A stretch of DNA of 7,067 nt from Desulfuromonadaceae bacterium (GCA_021107335.1 JAIOSZ010000147.1:1-7067), one strand, 5' to 3'. Counted from the stretch's first letter, positions 1 to 6,628 are shown. Notes: a model not told the origin generated them from the letters alone. A program made the numbers and translations.

Positions 1-698
1 CAACGCTGCTGATAAAAGGCCATTTGACAGCGGAGTCATTTCATCTTCAATACTTGGACAGTCGGGTTCTCAACACCCCCATACTGGCCCTCAGCCAGGC
101 CCAGCTTGAAACTCGACGTATGGATCTTTTGGGACAGCAGGTTTTTGATCAGACCCTGCTCTTGCTCCAAGGTTATGACCGGGAACGCCTACGGCAAATG
201 CGTCAAGATGAAGATGCCCTTGATGTGTTGCAACAGGAGATTACCGACTTTCTGGTCAAATTATGTCAGCAGTCGATCACCCATGACGTTTCCCGGCAAG
301 CGGCTGCACTGATGCATATTGTTAATGATCTGGAACGACTCGGTGACAACTGCGAAGATTTGCGTCGTCTATTTGTGCGCCGTTGCGAGGAGCAGATCGA
401 ATTTTCCGAAGCGGCCACGGATGAAATGGAGGATCTGGTATCCCGCTGCCGCGATTTTTTGGCCAAGACTATTGCGTCCATCGACGATTCGTCAAAGGCC
501 CAGCAACTCAACGGCGAGGAACGGGCACGGGCAATCCGGGAGATTGAAGTCGAATTGCGGGATAATCATATTCAGCGACTCAGCACCGGAGAGTGCAGTA
601 CCTCACAGGGATTGCTTTTTCTTGATATTTTGCATCATATCGGTAAGGTTGGCGAACATATCGGTAACATCGCAGGTAGTGTGAGTGCAGATCAGTAA
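1..698 (+). CDS. Na/Pi cotransporter family protein, C-terminal PhoU-like part (5' truncated by window edge)
   Basis: The frame is open from the first full codon (position 3) with no stop upstream, so this is the 3' part of a longer gene; the TTG at 24 should not be taken as the start. The visible 231 codons begin with a short linker and then a segment reading YLDSRVLNTPILALSQA, which resembles the junction between the membrane part of NptA-type Na/phosphate cotransporters and their cytoplasmic PhoU-like tail. The rest is strongly helical. It contains NDLERLGDNCEDL (about 324-362), matching the PhoU metal-binding pattern E-x3-D, and near the end a second, weaker copy, GKVGEHIGNIAG, in which the usual acidic pair is not fully kept. 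In this family the membrane domain carries phosphate with sodium and the PhoU-like tail is thought to be regulatory. The transporter domain itself lies outside the window. A stand-alone PhoU homologue is less likely because of the open upstream frame. Confidence 0.75.
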   Translation, partial: TLLIKGHLTAESFHLQYLDSRVLNTPILALSQAQLETRRMDLLGQQVFDQTLLLLQGYDRERLRQMRQDEDALDVLQQEITDFLVKLCQQSITHDVSRQAAALMHIVNDLERLGDNCEDLRRLFVRRCEEQIEFSEAATDEMEDLVSRCRDFLAKTIASIDDSSKAQQLNGEERARAIREIEVELRDNHIQRLSTGECSTSQGLLFLDILHHIGKVGEHIGNIAGSVSADQ

Positions 699-746
699 AG
701 GATTGATATTGCCAATCTTGCCATCGACTCTCTGGTTTGCATCGGA

Positions 747-775
747 TTGACAACCTCAGTCTGTTTCATTATAGT
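747..775 (+). promoter_or_regulatory. sigma-70 promoter of the ior operon
   Basis: A perfect -35 box TTGACA (747-752) is followed after exactly 17 bases by TATAGT (770-775), which differs from the consensus -10 at one base. It lies in the 148-bp gap between the cotransporter gene and iorA, in the right orientation. Transcription should start near 782, giving an untranslated leader of about 65 nt. The leader contains a perfect 10-bp palindrome, GAGGCGCCTC (819-828), just upstream of the AAGGA ribosome binding site at 833-837. Confidence 0.7.
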
Positions 776-846
776 CAAACGTCGATTTATATGGACCACT
801 GCCGCCTGGGTATTCGCTGAGGCGCCTCTGTTAAGGATGATGTTGC

Positions 847-2610
847 ATGAAACGAGCTATCTTATCTGGTAACGAAGCAATTGCCCGTGGCGCCTACGAA
901 GCCGGGGTAAGGGTGGCCTCAGCTTATCCGGGCACACCGAGTACTGAGATCTTGGAAAACATGGTTCAATATCCGACTATCGATGCTTCTTGGGCTCCCA
1001 ACGAAAAGGTCGCACTGGAAGTTGGTATCGGGGCCAGTTTCGGTGACGGCAGGGCACTAGTGGCCATGAAGCACGTCGGTGTCAATGTGGCCGCCGATCC
1101 TCTGTTCACGCTGTCTTATACCGGTGTTAAGGGTGGTTTGGTACTGGCAGTCGCTGATGATCCCGAACTGCATTCCTCCCAGAATGAGCAGGACAGTCGC
1201 AACTACGCCAAGTTTGCCAAGATCCCCATGTTTGAACCGGCAGACAGTCAGGAAGCCCTGACCTTTACCCGCATTGCTTTTGAAACCAGCGAGCAGTTCG
1301 ATACCCCGGTCATGCTGCGTACCACTACTCGTATTTCCCATTCAAAATCGGTGGTTTCTCTGCAAGAACAGGTTACCGGCCTGCCCGAACCCAGTCTTGA
1401 GAAGAACCCTGCCAAGTTCGTCATGCTGCCCAGCAACGCCAGAAAACGCCATCCTCTGGTTGAGGAACGGCTGTTGAAAATGGAAGAGTGGGCTTGCCAG
1501 CAACCTTTTAACCGGGTGGAGAAAGTCGCTGGCAAAATAGGTGTGATCACCGCAGGGGTCAGCTACCAATACGCCCGCGAGGCACTCCCCGATGCGGATA
1601 TTCTCAAACTAGGTCTGGTTTACCCGCTGCCTAAACAGCTGATCCGTGATTTTGCTGCCAACTATGACACTCTGTATGTCATCGAGGAACTCGATCTCTT
1701 CATCGAGGAGCAGGTCCGAGCTATGGGCATCGAGGTCAAAGGCAAGGAAGTTTTTTCCATCTGCGGCGAACTCACCCCAGGACGGGTAGAGCAAAGCCTT
1801 TCCGGGAAGCCCAGTGAAGCCTACTTTAGCCATAGCGAGCCTCTTCCCAGTCGGCCGCCAAGCATGTGCCCAGGCTGTCCACACCGCAGTGTATTTCATT
1901 CACTCAATCGCCTTAAGGCTTTTGTTACTGGCGATATCGGTTGCTACACCCTCGGCTTCATGGAGCCGTTGGCTGCCATGGACACCTGCATCTGCATGGG
2001 TGCCAGCATTGGCAATGCCACCGGCCTGAGCAAACTTCTTTCGGCTGAGAATCAACGGAAAGTCGTTGCAGTCATCGGCGATTCGACCTTCCTGCATACC
2101 GGGATCAACGGTCTGATGGACATGGTTTACAATAGCTCCGCATCCACCGTTGTCATTCTCGATAATCGTATTACCGCCATGACCGGCCGCCAGGAAAACC
2201 CAGCGTCCGGCTATACCCTGATGGGTGCCGACAGCTATCGGATCGATTTGGAGCAGCTCTGCAGAGCAGTCGGTGTAAAGCATGTACAGGTGGTTGACCC
2301 CTATAAGGTTGAGGCGACACGCAAGGTACTAAAGCAGGAAATGGAGCGTGCAGAGGTTTCAGTCGTTATCGCCCGGCGCGCCTGTATGCTAGTGAAAAGG
2401 GACCCCGTTGCGCGCAAGCCTGCGTTCACCGTCGACAGCGATCGCTGCACCGGCTGCCGGGCCTGCCTCAAGTTGGGGTGTCCGGCAATTGAGTGGCGCT
2501 CCAGCGCCGCTGGCAAGGGTGTTGCCCATATCAACGGTCTGTTCTGCGTCGGTTGTGGACTTTGTCAGCAAGTGTGCAGTTTTGATGCGATGGGAGTTTC
2601 GAATGACTAA
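847..2610 (+). CDS. iorA: indolepyruvate:ferredoxin oxidoreductase, alpha subunit
   Basis: This thiamine-diphosphate, iron-sulfur enzyme subunit oxidatively decarboxylates arylpyruvates (indolepyruvate, phenylpyruvate, hydroxyphenylpyruvate) to aryl-acetyl-CoA, passing electrons to ferredoxin in the cytoplasm. The 587 residues fit the family length and domain order. The N-terminal pyruvate-oxidoreductase-like domain has YPGTPSTE at 27-34. The thiamine-diphosphate domain has CPGCPH at 341-346, GDIGCYTLG at 362-370, GDSTFLHTGINGL at 411-423 and the closing ILDNRITAMTG ending at 447. The C-terminal ferredoxin domain has two cysteine sets: C534, C537, C540, C545 (spacing 2-2-4) and C567, C570, C573, C577 (spacing 2-2-3). 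The second set ends in Cys-Ser where Cys-Pro is more usual. The ATG is preceded by AAGGA at 833-837, nine bases away. It is the first gene of the operon, and its last 8 nt overlap iorB, which encodes its partner subunit. Confidence 0.95.
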   Translation: MKRAILSGNEAIARGAYEAGVRVASAYPGTPSTEILENMVQYPTIDASWAPNEKVALEVGIGASFGDGRALVAMKHVGVNVAADPLFTLSYTGVKGGLVLAVADDPELHSSQNEQDSRNYAKFAKIPMFEPADSQEALTFTRIAFETSEQFDTPVMLRTTTRISHSKSVVSLQEQVTGLPEPSLEKNPAKFVMLPSNARKRHPLVEERLLKMEEWACQQPFNRVEKVAGKIGVITAGVSYQYAREALPDADILKLGLVYPLPKQLIRDFAANYDTLYVIEELDLFIEEQVRAMGIEVKGKEVFSICGELTPGRVEQSLSGKPSEAYFSHSEPLPSRPPSMCPGCPHRSVFHSLNRLKAFVTGDIGCYTLGFMEPLAAMDTCICMGASIGNATGLSKLLSAENQRKVVAVIGDSTFLHTGINGLMDMVYNSSASTVVILDNRITAMTGRQENPASGYTLMGADSYRIDLEQLCRAVGVKHVQVVDPYKVEATRKVLKQEMERAEVSVVIARRACMLVKRDPVARKPAFTVDSDRCTGCRACLKLGCPAIEWRSSAAGKGVAHINGLFCVGCGLCQQVCSFDAMGVSND

Positions 2611-3181
2611 TCAAGTAACGAATATTCTTATTTCCGGGGTTGGCGGGCAGGGAATTCTGCTGGCTAGTGAAATTCTCTCCGAAGTATTGATGCTGGCCGG
2701 ATTCGATGTGAAAAAGAATGAAATTCATGGCATGTCCCAGCGCGGTGGTAGCGTCGTATCACACATCCGCTACGGGAAGAAGGTATATTCCTCCATCATT
2801 CCCGAAGGGCAGGCCGATGTTCTGCTCGGTTTCGAACTTCTGGAAACCTACCGTTGTCTGCCCCTAGTACGACAGGGCGGCAGCGTTCTGACGAATAATC
2901 TACAGATATTCCCGCCCCCAGTGACCCTTGGCAAAGAGACCTATCCGGAGGACATCCCGGCCAAGATTTCCGCCGCTTTTCCGGACACCACCCTGGTCGA
3001 CGGCCTGCGGCTGGCTGCCGAGGCCGGCAACCCTCGCACCGTCAATACCGTTTTGCTCGGTGCCTTATCCAAACGGGTAGATATCGACGACACCTGCTGG
3101 CAGCAGACTCTGCAGAAAATGGTTCCGAAAAAATATCTCGAAGAGAATATCAAAGCCTTTAATTTAGGCCGCAGTCTGTAA
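2603..3181 (+). CDS. iorB: indolepyruvate:ferredoxin oxidoreductase, beta subunit
   Basis: This is the small subunit of the IOR complex, needed with IorA for oxidative decarboxylation of aromatic 2-oxo acids. The product is 192 residues, the usual size for IorB. It shows the glycine-rich ISGVGGQGILLASEIL near the N-terminus, followed by KKNEIHGMSQRGGSV, the signature of the gamma domain of pyruvate-oxidoreductase-type enzymes. The frame is open further upstream (to 2408), but that part only shadows the iorA ferredoxin domain. The ATG at 2603 is chosen because the glycine-rich motif starts shortly after it, a GGGAG sequence (2592-2596) sits six bases upstream, and it overlaps the iorA stop within ATGACTAA (2603-2610). 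That 8-nt overlap suggests translational coupling, which would keep the two subunits in equal amounts. Confidence 0.94.
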   Translation: MTNQVTNILISGVGGQGILLASEILSEVLMLAGFDVKKNEIHGMSQRGGSVVSHIRYGKKVYSSIIPEGQADVLLGFELLETYRCLPLVRQGGSVLTNNLQIFPPPVTLGKETYPEDIPAKISAAFPDTTLVDGLRLAAEAGNPRTVNTVLLGALSKRVDIDDTCWQQTLQKMVPKKYLEENIKAFNLGRSL

Positions 3182-3249
3182 ACCTTGTCCAGCTGACGCA
3201 GCTTGAGCCGACCATGATCAGCACCAACTGATAGTAACGGGAAACAACC

Positions 3250-4548
3250 ATGATCTGGAACGATGAATTCGAAACCCTGCCCCGCGAAGCACTGGCTTCA
3301 CTTCAGCTGAAGCGCTTGCAGAATACTCTAGAGCGAGTCTATTCCACGGTACCCTTTTATCGTCAAGCTTTCGACAGGGCAGGGGTGAAGCCCGAGCAGG
3401 TTCAAAGCCTGAGTGACCTACAACGCCTGCCTTTTACTCTTAAACAGGATATGCGGGACAACTATCCCTATGGCTTGTTTGCCGTTCCAATGGAAGAAAT
3501 AGTTCGCCTGCATGCCTCTTCAGGAACCACTGGCAAGCCAACGGTGGTCGGGTATACCCGCCAAGACATCGACATGTGGTCAGGGCTGATGGCGCGATCT
3601 TTTGCCGCCGCAGGAGTAGGGCGGGGCGATATCATCCATAACGCCTACGGGTACGGCCTCTTTACCGGGGGATTAGGAGCCCACTATGGTGCTGAAAAAC
3701 TCGGTGCTGCAGTGATTCCTATGTCCGGTGGTAATACTAAAAAACAGATCATGATCATGCAGGACTTCGGTTCCACGGTGCTCACCTGCACCCCCTCATA
3801 CAGCCTCTACCTGGCCGAGGCAGCAGCGGAAGACGGTTTTGACATTCGTAACTTCGATCTTAAGGTCGGCATCCTTGGAGCAGAACCTTGGAGCGAATCG
3901 ATTCGCGAAGAAATTGAACAGAAACTCAATATCAAAGCCATTGATATCTACGGACTTTCAGAAATTCTTGGTCCCGGAGTTGCGATCGAGTGTATCGAAG
4001 CGCAAAACGGCCTGCATATTTGGGAAGACCACTTCATCGCTGAAATTATCGATCCCCAAACTGGGGAAATTCTCCCCGATGGTGACGAAGGCGAACTCGT
4101 GATCACCACCATCACCAAGGAAGGGATTACGATGATCCGCTACCGTACCCGGGATATCACTCGCTTGATATCCGAACCTTGTATTTGCGGCCGCAGCCAT
4201 CGGCGCCTGCAACGTATGAGCGGGCGTAGCGACGACATGCTGATTATCCGAGGGGTCAACGTCTTTCCTTCGCAGATTGAAAGTGTGTTGATGCAGGTCG
4301 AAGGGGTGGAACCGCACTACCAGTTAATTGTCGACCGTGAGGAGAATCTCGATTCCCTCGAAGTTCAGGTAGAGGTTACCGAAGATATCTTCTCCGACGA
4401 GGTGCGGATCCTACAGGGACTGAGCGATCGTATTCGAGGCCAAATCAAAGATATGCTCAACATTAGCTGCAAGGTCCGGTTGGTTGAACCTAAAACCATT
4501 ACCCGCAGCGAAGGAAAAGCCCAAAGGGTTATCGATCGTCGGCGCTAA
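3250..4548 (+). CDS. paaK: phenylacetate-CoA ligase (AMP-forming)
   Basis: This enzyme activates phenylacetate (possibly also indole- or hydroxyphenyl-acetate) to its CoA thioester with ATP, giving AMP and pyrophosphate. The 432 residues match the short PaaK branch of the adenylate-forming superfamily. Visible core motifs are the phosphate-binding SSGTTGKP at 90-97, YGLSE at 234-238, YRTRD ending at D302, the hinge [12 protein letters not shown] at 324-335, and the C-terminal SEGKAQR with the likely catalytic lysine K423. The region around C193-C196 of the gene's last third (CICGR, near nt 4181-4195) is typical of the family. The gene starts 68 nt after iorB with ACGGGAAA seven bases before ATG, a modest ribosome binding site, and no promoter is obvious in the gap, so it is probably in the ior operon. 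Next to iorAB, it may recover arylacetate lost by thioester hydrolysis or take up external arylacetates. Substrate preference cannot be read from the sequence. Confidence 0.93.
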   Translation: MIWNDEFETLPREALASLQLKRLQNTLERVYSTVPFYRQAFDRAGVKPEQVQSLSDLQRLPFTLKQDMRDNYPYGLFAVPMEEIVRLHASSGTTGKPTVVGYTRQDIDMWSGLMARSFAAAGVGRGDIIHNAYGYGLFTGGLGAHYGAEKLGAAVIPMSGGNTKKQIMIMQDFGSTVLTCTPSYSLYLAEAAAEDGFDIRNFDLKVGILGAEPWSESIREEIEQKLNIKAIDIYGLSEILGPGVAIECIEAQNGLHIWEDHFIAEIIDPQTGEILPDGDEGELVITTITKEGITMIRYRTRDITRLISEPCICGRSHRRLQRMSGRSDDMLIIRGVNVFPSQIESVLMQVEGVEPHYQLIVDREENLDSLEVQVEVTEDIFSDEVRILQGLSDRIRGQIKDMLNISCKVRLVEPKTITRSEGKAQRVIDRRR

Positions 4549-4581
4549 GACAGAATTCAGGCAGGTAAAAGGAGAGGGTGA

Positions 4582-5013
4582 ATGACCGTTCAGCAAATAT
4601 CCATCTTCATTGAAAATAGTGCTGGTCGCTTAGCCGAAGCAACGTCAGCTTTAGGGGCAGCGGGGGTCAATATACGTGCCCTGTCCCTGGCCGAAACCTC
4701 CGACTTTGGGATACTGCGACTGATCGTTGATCGTACCGACCTGGCCAAAGAAGTCCTGACTAAGGGGGGCTTTACCGTCGACAAAACCGACGTAGTAGCC
4801 ATCCAGGTACCTGACAGGCCCATGGGGCTTGGTACGATCCTTAACGTTCTCGATGTGGAGGGGATCGCCGTCGAATATCTGTACGCTTTTATTGAACGTT
4901 GCGGGGACCACGCTGTGATCATTTTCCGCTTTGATAATTGCTTTCAGGCCATTGCAGCCCTTACTGCTCAGGGGATTGAGATCCTGTCAGCAAAGGAAGT
5001 TTCAGAGATGTAG
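4582..5013 (+). CDS. tandem ACT-domain protein (likely amino-acid-binding regulator)
   Basis: This 143-residue protein is made of two consecutive ACT domains and has no catalytic domain. The first starts at once with QQISIFIENSAGRLAEAT, the typical first strand and helix, and continues with GVNIRALSLAETSDFGILRL. The second begins around VVAIQVPDRPMGLGTILNVL (about residues 72-92) and runs to the C-terminus. ACT domains usually bind amino acids at dimer interfaces. Given iorAB and paaK upstream, sensing an aromatic amino acid or arylacetate is a reasonable inference but is not shown by the sequence. It could act on the enzymes allosterically or on a regulator elsewhere. The start is well supported by AAGGAG (4569-4574) seven bases before ATG, the best ribosome binding site in the operon. 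It lies 33 nt after paaK and is the last operon gene. I see no clear terminator between it and the tRNA promoter. Confidence 0.9.
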   Translation: MTVQQISIFIENSAGRLAEATSALGAAGVNIRALSLAETSDFGILRLIVDRTDLAKEVLTKGGFTVDKTDVVAIQVPDRPMGLGTILNVLDVEGIAVEYLYAFIERCGDHAVIIFRFDNCFQAIAALTAQGIEILSAKEVSEM

Positions 5014-5088
5014 ACCCTTGTTAGTGCAACTATTTGGATTTACATAGAAAAGGTCCACCAGCTAAAATGAAACCCATCGAAAAACCCC

Positions 5089-5117
5089 TTGACATTTTTT
5101 TGCGGATAGACAATAAT
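5089..5117 (+). promoter_or_regulatory. promoter of the tRNA-Pro gene
   Basis: TTGACA (5089-5094), a 17-base spacer, then AATAAT (5112-5117), one base from consensus. The stretch right after the -10 (CCGCTCGCG) is GC-rich, like the discriminator of stringently controlled stable-RNA promoters. Transcription should start about 12 nt before the mature tRNA, leaving a short 5' leader for RNase P to remove. Confidence 0.8.
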
Positions 5118-5135
5118 CCGCTCGCGTTTGATTGA

Positions 5136-5212
<77 letters not shown>

Positions 5213-5247
5213 TTCAACCGCTTAAAAACACCAGGGAAAACGATAAG

Positions 5248-5275
5248 GGCGACTGAGAAATCAGTCGCCTTTTTT
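5248..5275 (+). terminator. intrinsic terminator of the tRNA-Pro gene
   Basis: GGCGACTGA (5248-5256) pairs perfectly with TCAGTCGCC (5261-5269) around a GAAA tetraloop, followed directly by six T (5270-5275). It starts 35 nt after the tRNA CCA end. Confidence 0.93.
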
Positions 5276-5471
5276 CGTGTAATAAGTTAGAAAGTGTCGG
5301 GAAAACGGCATAAGCAAGATATGTCCACTAAGTATTATTGACCAGAGTCGCTCAACTGGAGAATATCCAGAGGGTGGCTCTTTTTGTTTGGGTGGGTATG
5401 TGTTGCGAAGGGCCTACTGTACAACTGGTATGTACGTAGACATGCCGTGAGGAAATAAGGCGTAAAGGTGA
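5276..5471. other. non-coding gap with two hairpins, no gene recognised
   Basis: No convincing reading frame lies between the tRNA terminator and the ORF at 5472. It contains the terminator-like hairpin at 5344-5385 and, further right, an imperfect 7-bp inverted repeat (GGTATGT at 5427-5433 with ACATGCC at 5440-5446, one G-U pair). I compared it by memory with common riboswitch cores and found no match. Confidence 0.4.
5344..5385 (+). terminator. terminator-like long hairpin with no gene in front
   Basis: AGAGTCGCTC (5344-5353) pairs with GGGTGGCTCT (5372-5381) including several G-U pairs. After a small internal loop, CTGGA (5356-5360) pairs with TCCAG (5366-5370) around GAATA. A T run (5381-5385) follows. 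The stem is long but rich in G-U pairs, so its strength is uncertain. No gene ends just upstream, since the tRNA already has a terminator at 5248-5275. Confidence 0.5.
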
Positions 5472-5699
5472 ATGGCGATGCCAGTCACCACAGCTGTGGG
5501 CGGGTTCAGTGCCAGTAGGGTGGACCGTGGTGGACATTCCGTAGGTAGAGCTCTAATTGATAGCGGTACTTTTCTGGAAGCTTGGCGGGCAGGTTTAATT
5601 TCGGCTATTTATTGTCGAGAATTGCTTGGCGGGCATCTTGATGCATCTTCTGATGAAAACCGCCAGGTGTTCTGGGTCAGGCTAGCCGATAAGGTCTAA
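5472..5699 (+). CDS. hypothetical protein, 75 residues
   Basis: I do not recognise this protein. The C-terminal two thirds (from about residue 27) look like real soluble protein: a mixed helical stretch FLEAWRAGLISAIYCREL, then DASSDENRQVFWVRLADKV, with well-placed hydrophobic residues. The N-terminal 25 residues are rich in Gly, Ser, Arg and Val and look less convincing. Two ATGs, at 5472 and 5478, could be used. AAAGG at 5464-5468 sits 9 bases from the second, which is the better spacing. There is no signal peptide or membrane segment. An intrinsic terminator (5785-5817) follows about 85 nt after the stop, consistent with a small transcription unit. It could be a whole small gene or the tail of a decayed larger one; I found no sign of the missing part upstream in other frames. 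Confidence 0.4.
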   Translation: MAMPVTTAVGGFSASRVDRGGHSVGRALIDSGTFLEAWRAGLISAIYCRELLGGHLDASSDENRQVFWVRLADKV

Positions 5700-5784
5700 A
5701 TGGTGTGCTGCGCTGGGAGGGCCGAAGGATTTGAATAGAGATTTTTCCTGCTGGAACTTTCTGTTTTTTACTGTAGCAATGTGT

Positions 5785-5817
5785 AAGGCCCGTCGCTGAT
5801 AGCCCGGGCCTTTCTTC
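5785..5817 (+). terminator. intrinsic terminator downstream of the 75-residue ORF
   Basis: AAGGCCCG (5785-5792) pairs perfectly with CGGGCCTT (5805-5812) around a 12-nt loop that can form a small GCT/AGC inner stem. TTTCTTC follows on the plus strand. On the minus strand the downstream sequence is not T-rich, so it is read as a plus-strand terminator. Confidence 0.7.
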
Positions 5818-6069
5818 AATAATATGGAATCCAACTGTTCACCAGTTTTTCCGGAGGTTTTCAACCACCAGAATATTTGAATGCACTTCTATGTGTTCAA
5901 CCTCTGTTTCGATAGGCAACCTCCTTCCACAAGAGGACTTTCCCTCTCACCTTTATTATACACTCATTGCGCTGGAATTACATCCGGCGGCAGGTTTTAC
6001 AAATTCCGACAGCACCGACACTCTGGTCGCAAGACGAGAATCGGAACTCATGCAGGCTTGCGATCGAGC
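5818..6069. other. about 250 bases with no recognisable gene
   Basis: Short open frames exist on both strands, but none has a good ribosome binding site with a following ATG or a recognisable protein. On the minus strand a TATAAT (5960-5955) and an AGGAGG (near 5929) occur, but they lead only into a frame that closes after about 36 codons. This stretch may hold the unreadable remainder of the minus-strand transposase relic to its right. Confidence 0.4.
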
Positions 6070-6238
6070 CCCAATCGGACACAAAAAGCCCTCGCTCACC
6101 AGGCCGTAGGCGTTTCTCGTAGACCAGTAGTTGGGCGGTAACGGACCCGGTCTTCGAAACAGATCGGGCACCGGCGTTACCGCGCAGAATGACGTGGTAA
6201 ACGGCGCCTGGGAAATGGATCCGTAGTTTACGAGGAAT
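6070..6238 (-). pseudogene. REP-associated (IS200-like, Y1) transposase, N-terminal remnant
   Basis: Read on the minus strand from 6238, the sequence encodes PRKLRIHFPGAVYHVILRG then NAG, the characteristic first 23 or so residues of REP-associated tyrosine transposases of the IS200 superfamily. The initiation codon is ATT (6238-6236) instead of ATG. After NAG (around 6170) the homology continues only one frame over as CPICFEDRVRYR (compare the family pattern PIFF-D-DR-RY), and after about 6135 it shifts again to QLLVYEKR. A third frame then gives YGLVSEGFLC, which weakly resembles the segment before the family's HUH motif. The catalytic HUH histidines and the tyrosine are not readable. At least two frameshifts and the lost start show that the copy is dead. 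About 45 nt upstream of the start lies a likely element end (6268-6282). Its orientation is opposite to that of the C-terminal remnant to the right, so the two are parts of different copies or of one rearranged copy. Confidence 0.75.
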
Positions 6239-6267
6239 GCGGACAGATAGCCCTGAAATAGCAAAAA

Positions 6268-6282
6268 GTCAAACCTGACACC
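6268..6282 (-). repeat. probable left end of the minus-strand transposase element
   Basis: On the minus strand this reads GGTGTCAGGTTTGAC, located about 30-45 nt before the decayed transposase start. It contains a small palindrome GTCA-AACC-TGAC (plus strand). It resembles the outer end of the plus-strand copy (minus-strand reading GGGGTCAAGTCTTTG at 6628-6614) in the shared GG-GTCA core. Elements of this superfamily carry short subterminal hairpins at their ends. The exact boundary is not defined. Confidence 0.4.
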
Positions 6283-6334
6283 GAAGCCCTACACCTTATG
6301 CACTAACGCAAGAACGTCCCCGGGGCCCCCAACA

Positions 6335-6624
6335 ATAGCAGAGATAAAACGCGCCGTTTGCCAAGGTTGTGCGATTGAAGAGAAGGAATTGGAGCAGACC
6401 AAAAGGGCTGGATGAACGAGCCTCCTAACGTGGCTGTTTATCTTGTTGGAAAGCGATGTGGCTTGCGTCTAGAAGAGATCGGCCATGAATTTGGGATTTG
6501 GAAATACAGTACGGTAAGTAGTATTGTTACCAGGACAGAAAAGCAGCTAATTCGAGACAAACGGTTACGAAAGCGGATCGATGAAATAAGCCAGAAGCTT
6601 AACATGGGTCAAGCAAAGACTTGA
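6335..6624 (+). pseudogene. REP-associated transposase, C-terminal remnant with DnaA-like helix-turn-helix
   Basis: Two frames must be joined. Frame one reads IAEIKRAVCQGCAIEEKELEQ then TKR (6335-6406). Frame two reads GWMNEPPNVAVYL onward to the stop at 6622-6624. One missing G in the run at 6405-6407 would restore a continuous TKRGWMNEPPNVAVYL, the expected family junction. The second part holds LRLEEIGHEFGI followed by YSTVSSIV, which resembles the helix-turn-helix of DnaA domain IV (compare HSTV), the C-terminal domain often found in such transposases of Deltaproteobacteria. The ATG at 6412 (ATGA overlapping the frame-one stop) is probably not a real start. The catalytic N-terminal half is absent from this strand. 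A stand-alone 70-residue DNA-binding gene is a possible but weaker reading. Confidence 0.75.
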
Positions 6625-6628
6625 CCCC
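6606..6628 (+). repeat. right end of the plus-strand transposase element (perfect inverted repeat)
   Basis: GGGTCAAG (6606-6613) and CTTGACCC (6620-6627) form a perfect 8-bp stem with loop CAAAGA, overlapping the stop codon of the transposase remnant. Subterminal hairpins of this kind mark the ends of REP-associated and IS200-type elements. The following CTTTGTCTTCTTT is pyrimidine-rich, so the hairpin might also end transcription. Confidence 0.55.

Noticed and set aside
24..26. TTG as the start of a stand-alone PhoU-like gene
   Set aside because: The frame is open to the window edge and the residues before the TTG fit a cotransporter linker, so the gene is longer and cut by the edge.
2408..2602. 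N-terminal extension of iorB of 65 codons
   Set aside because: It overlaps the iorA ferredoxin domain in another frame, looks low-complexity, and the ATG at 2603 has the right spacing from a ribosome binding site and gives the family length.
5580..5635. 12-bp direct repeat GCTTGGCGGGCA at 5580-5591 and 5624-5635
   Set aside because: It falls in different reading frames of the same ORF, and a 12-mer repeat somewhere in a window of this length is expected by chance.
5818..5942. Minus-strand frame of about 36 codons containing HSNILVVENLRKNW, resembling the start of an ABC-transporter ATPase
   Set aside because: No proper start codon with a spaced ribosome binding site, and the frame ends right after the possible similarity, so there is too little to support a gene or relic.
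5956..6264. Minus-strand 102-codon ORF over the transposase relic
   Set aside because: The transposase homology runs mostly in the neighbouring frames; this frame is mainly a by-product of the decayed gene.
6412..6624. Stand-alone 70-residue DnaA-like protein
   Set aside because: The codons just upstream in the adjacent frame continue the transposase homology, and a single base would restore the join, so it is treated as a pseudogene fragment.
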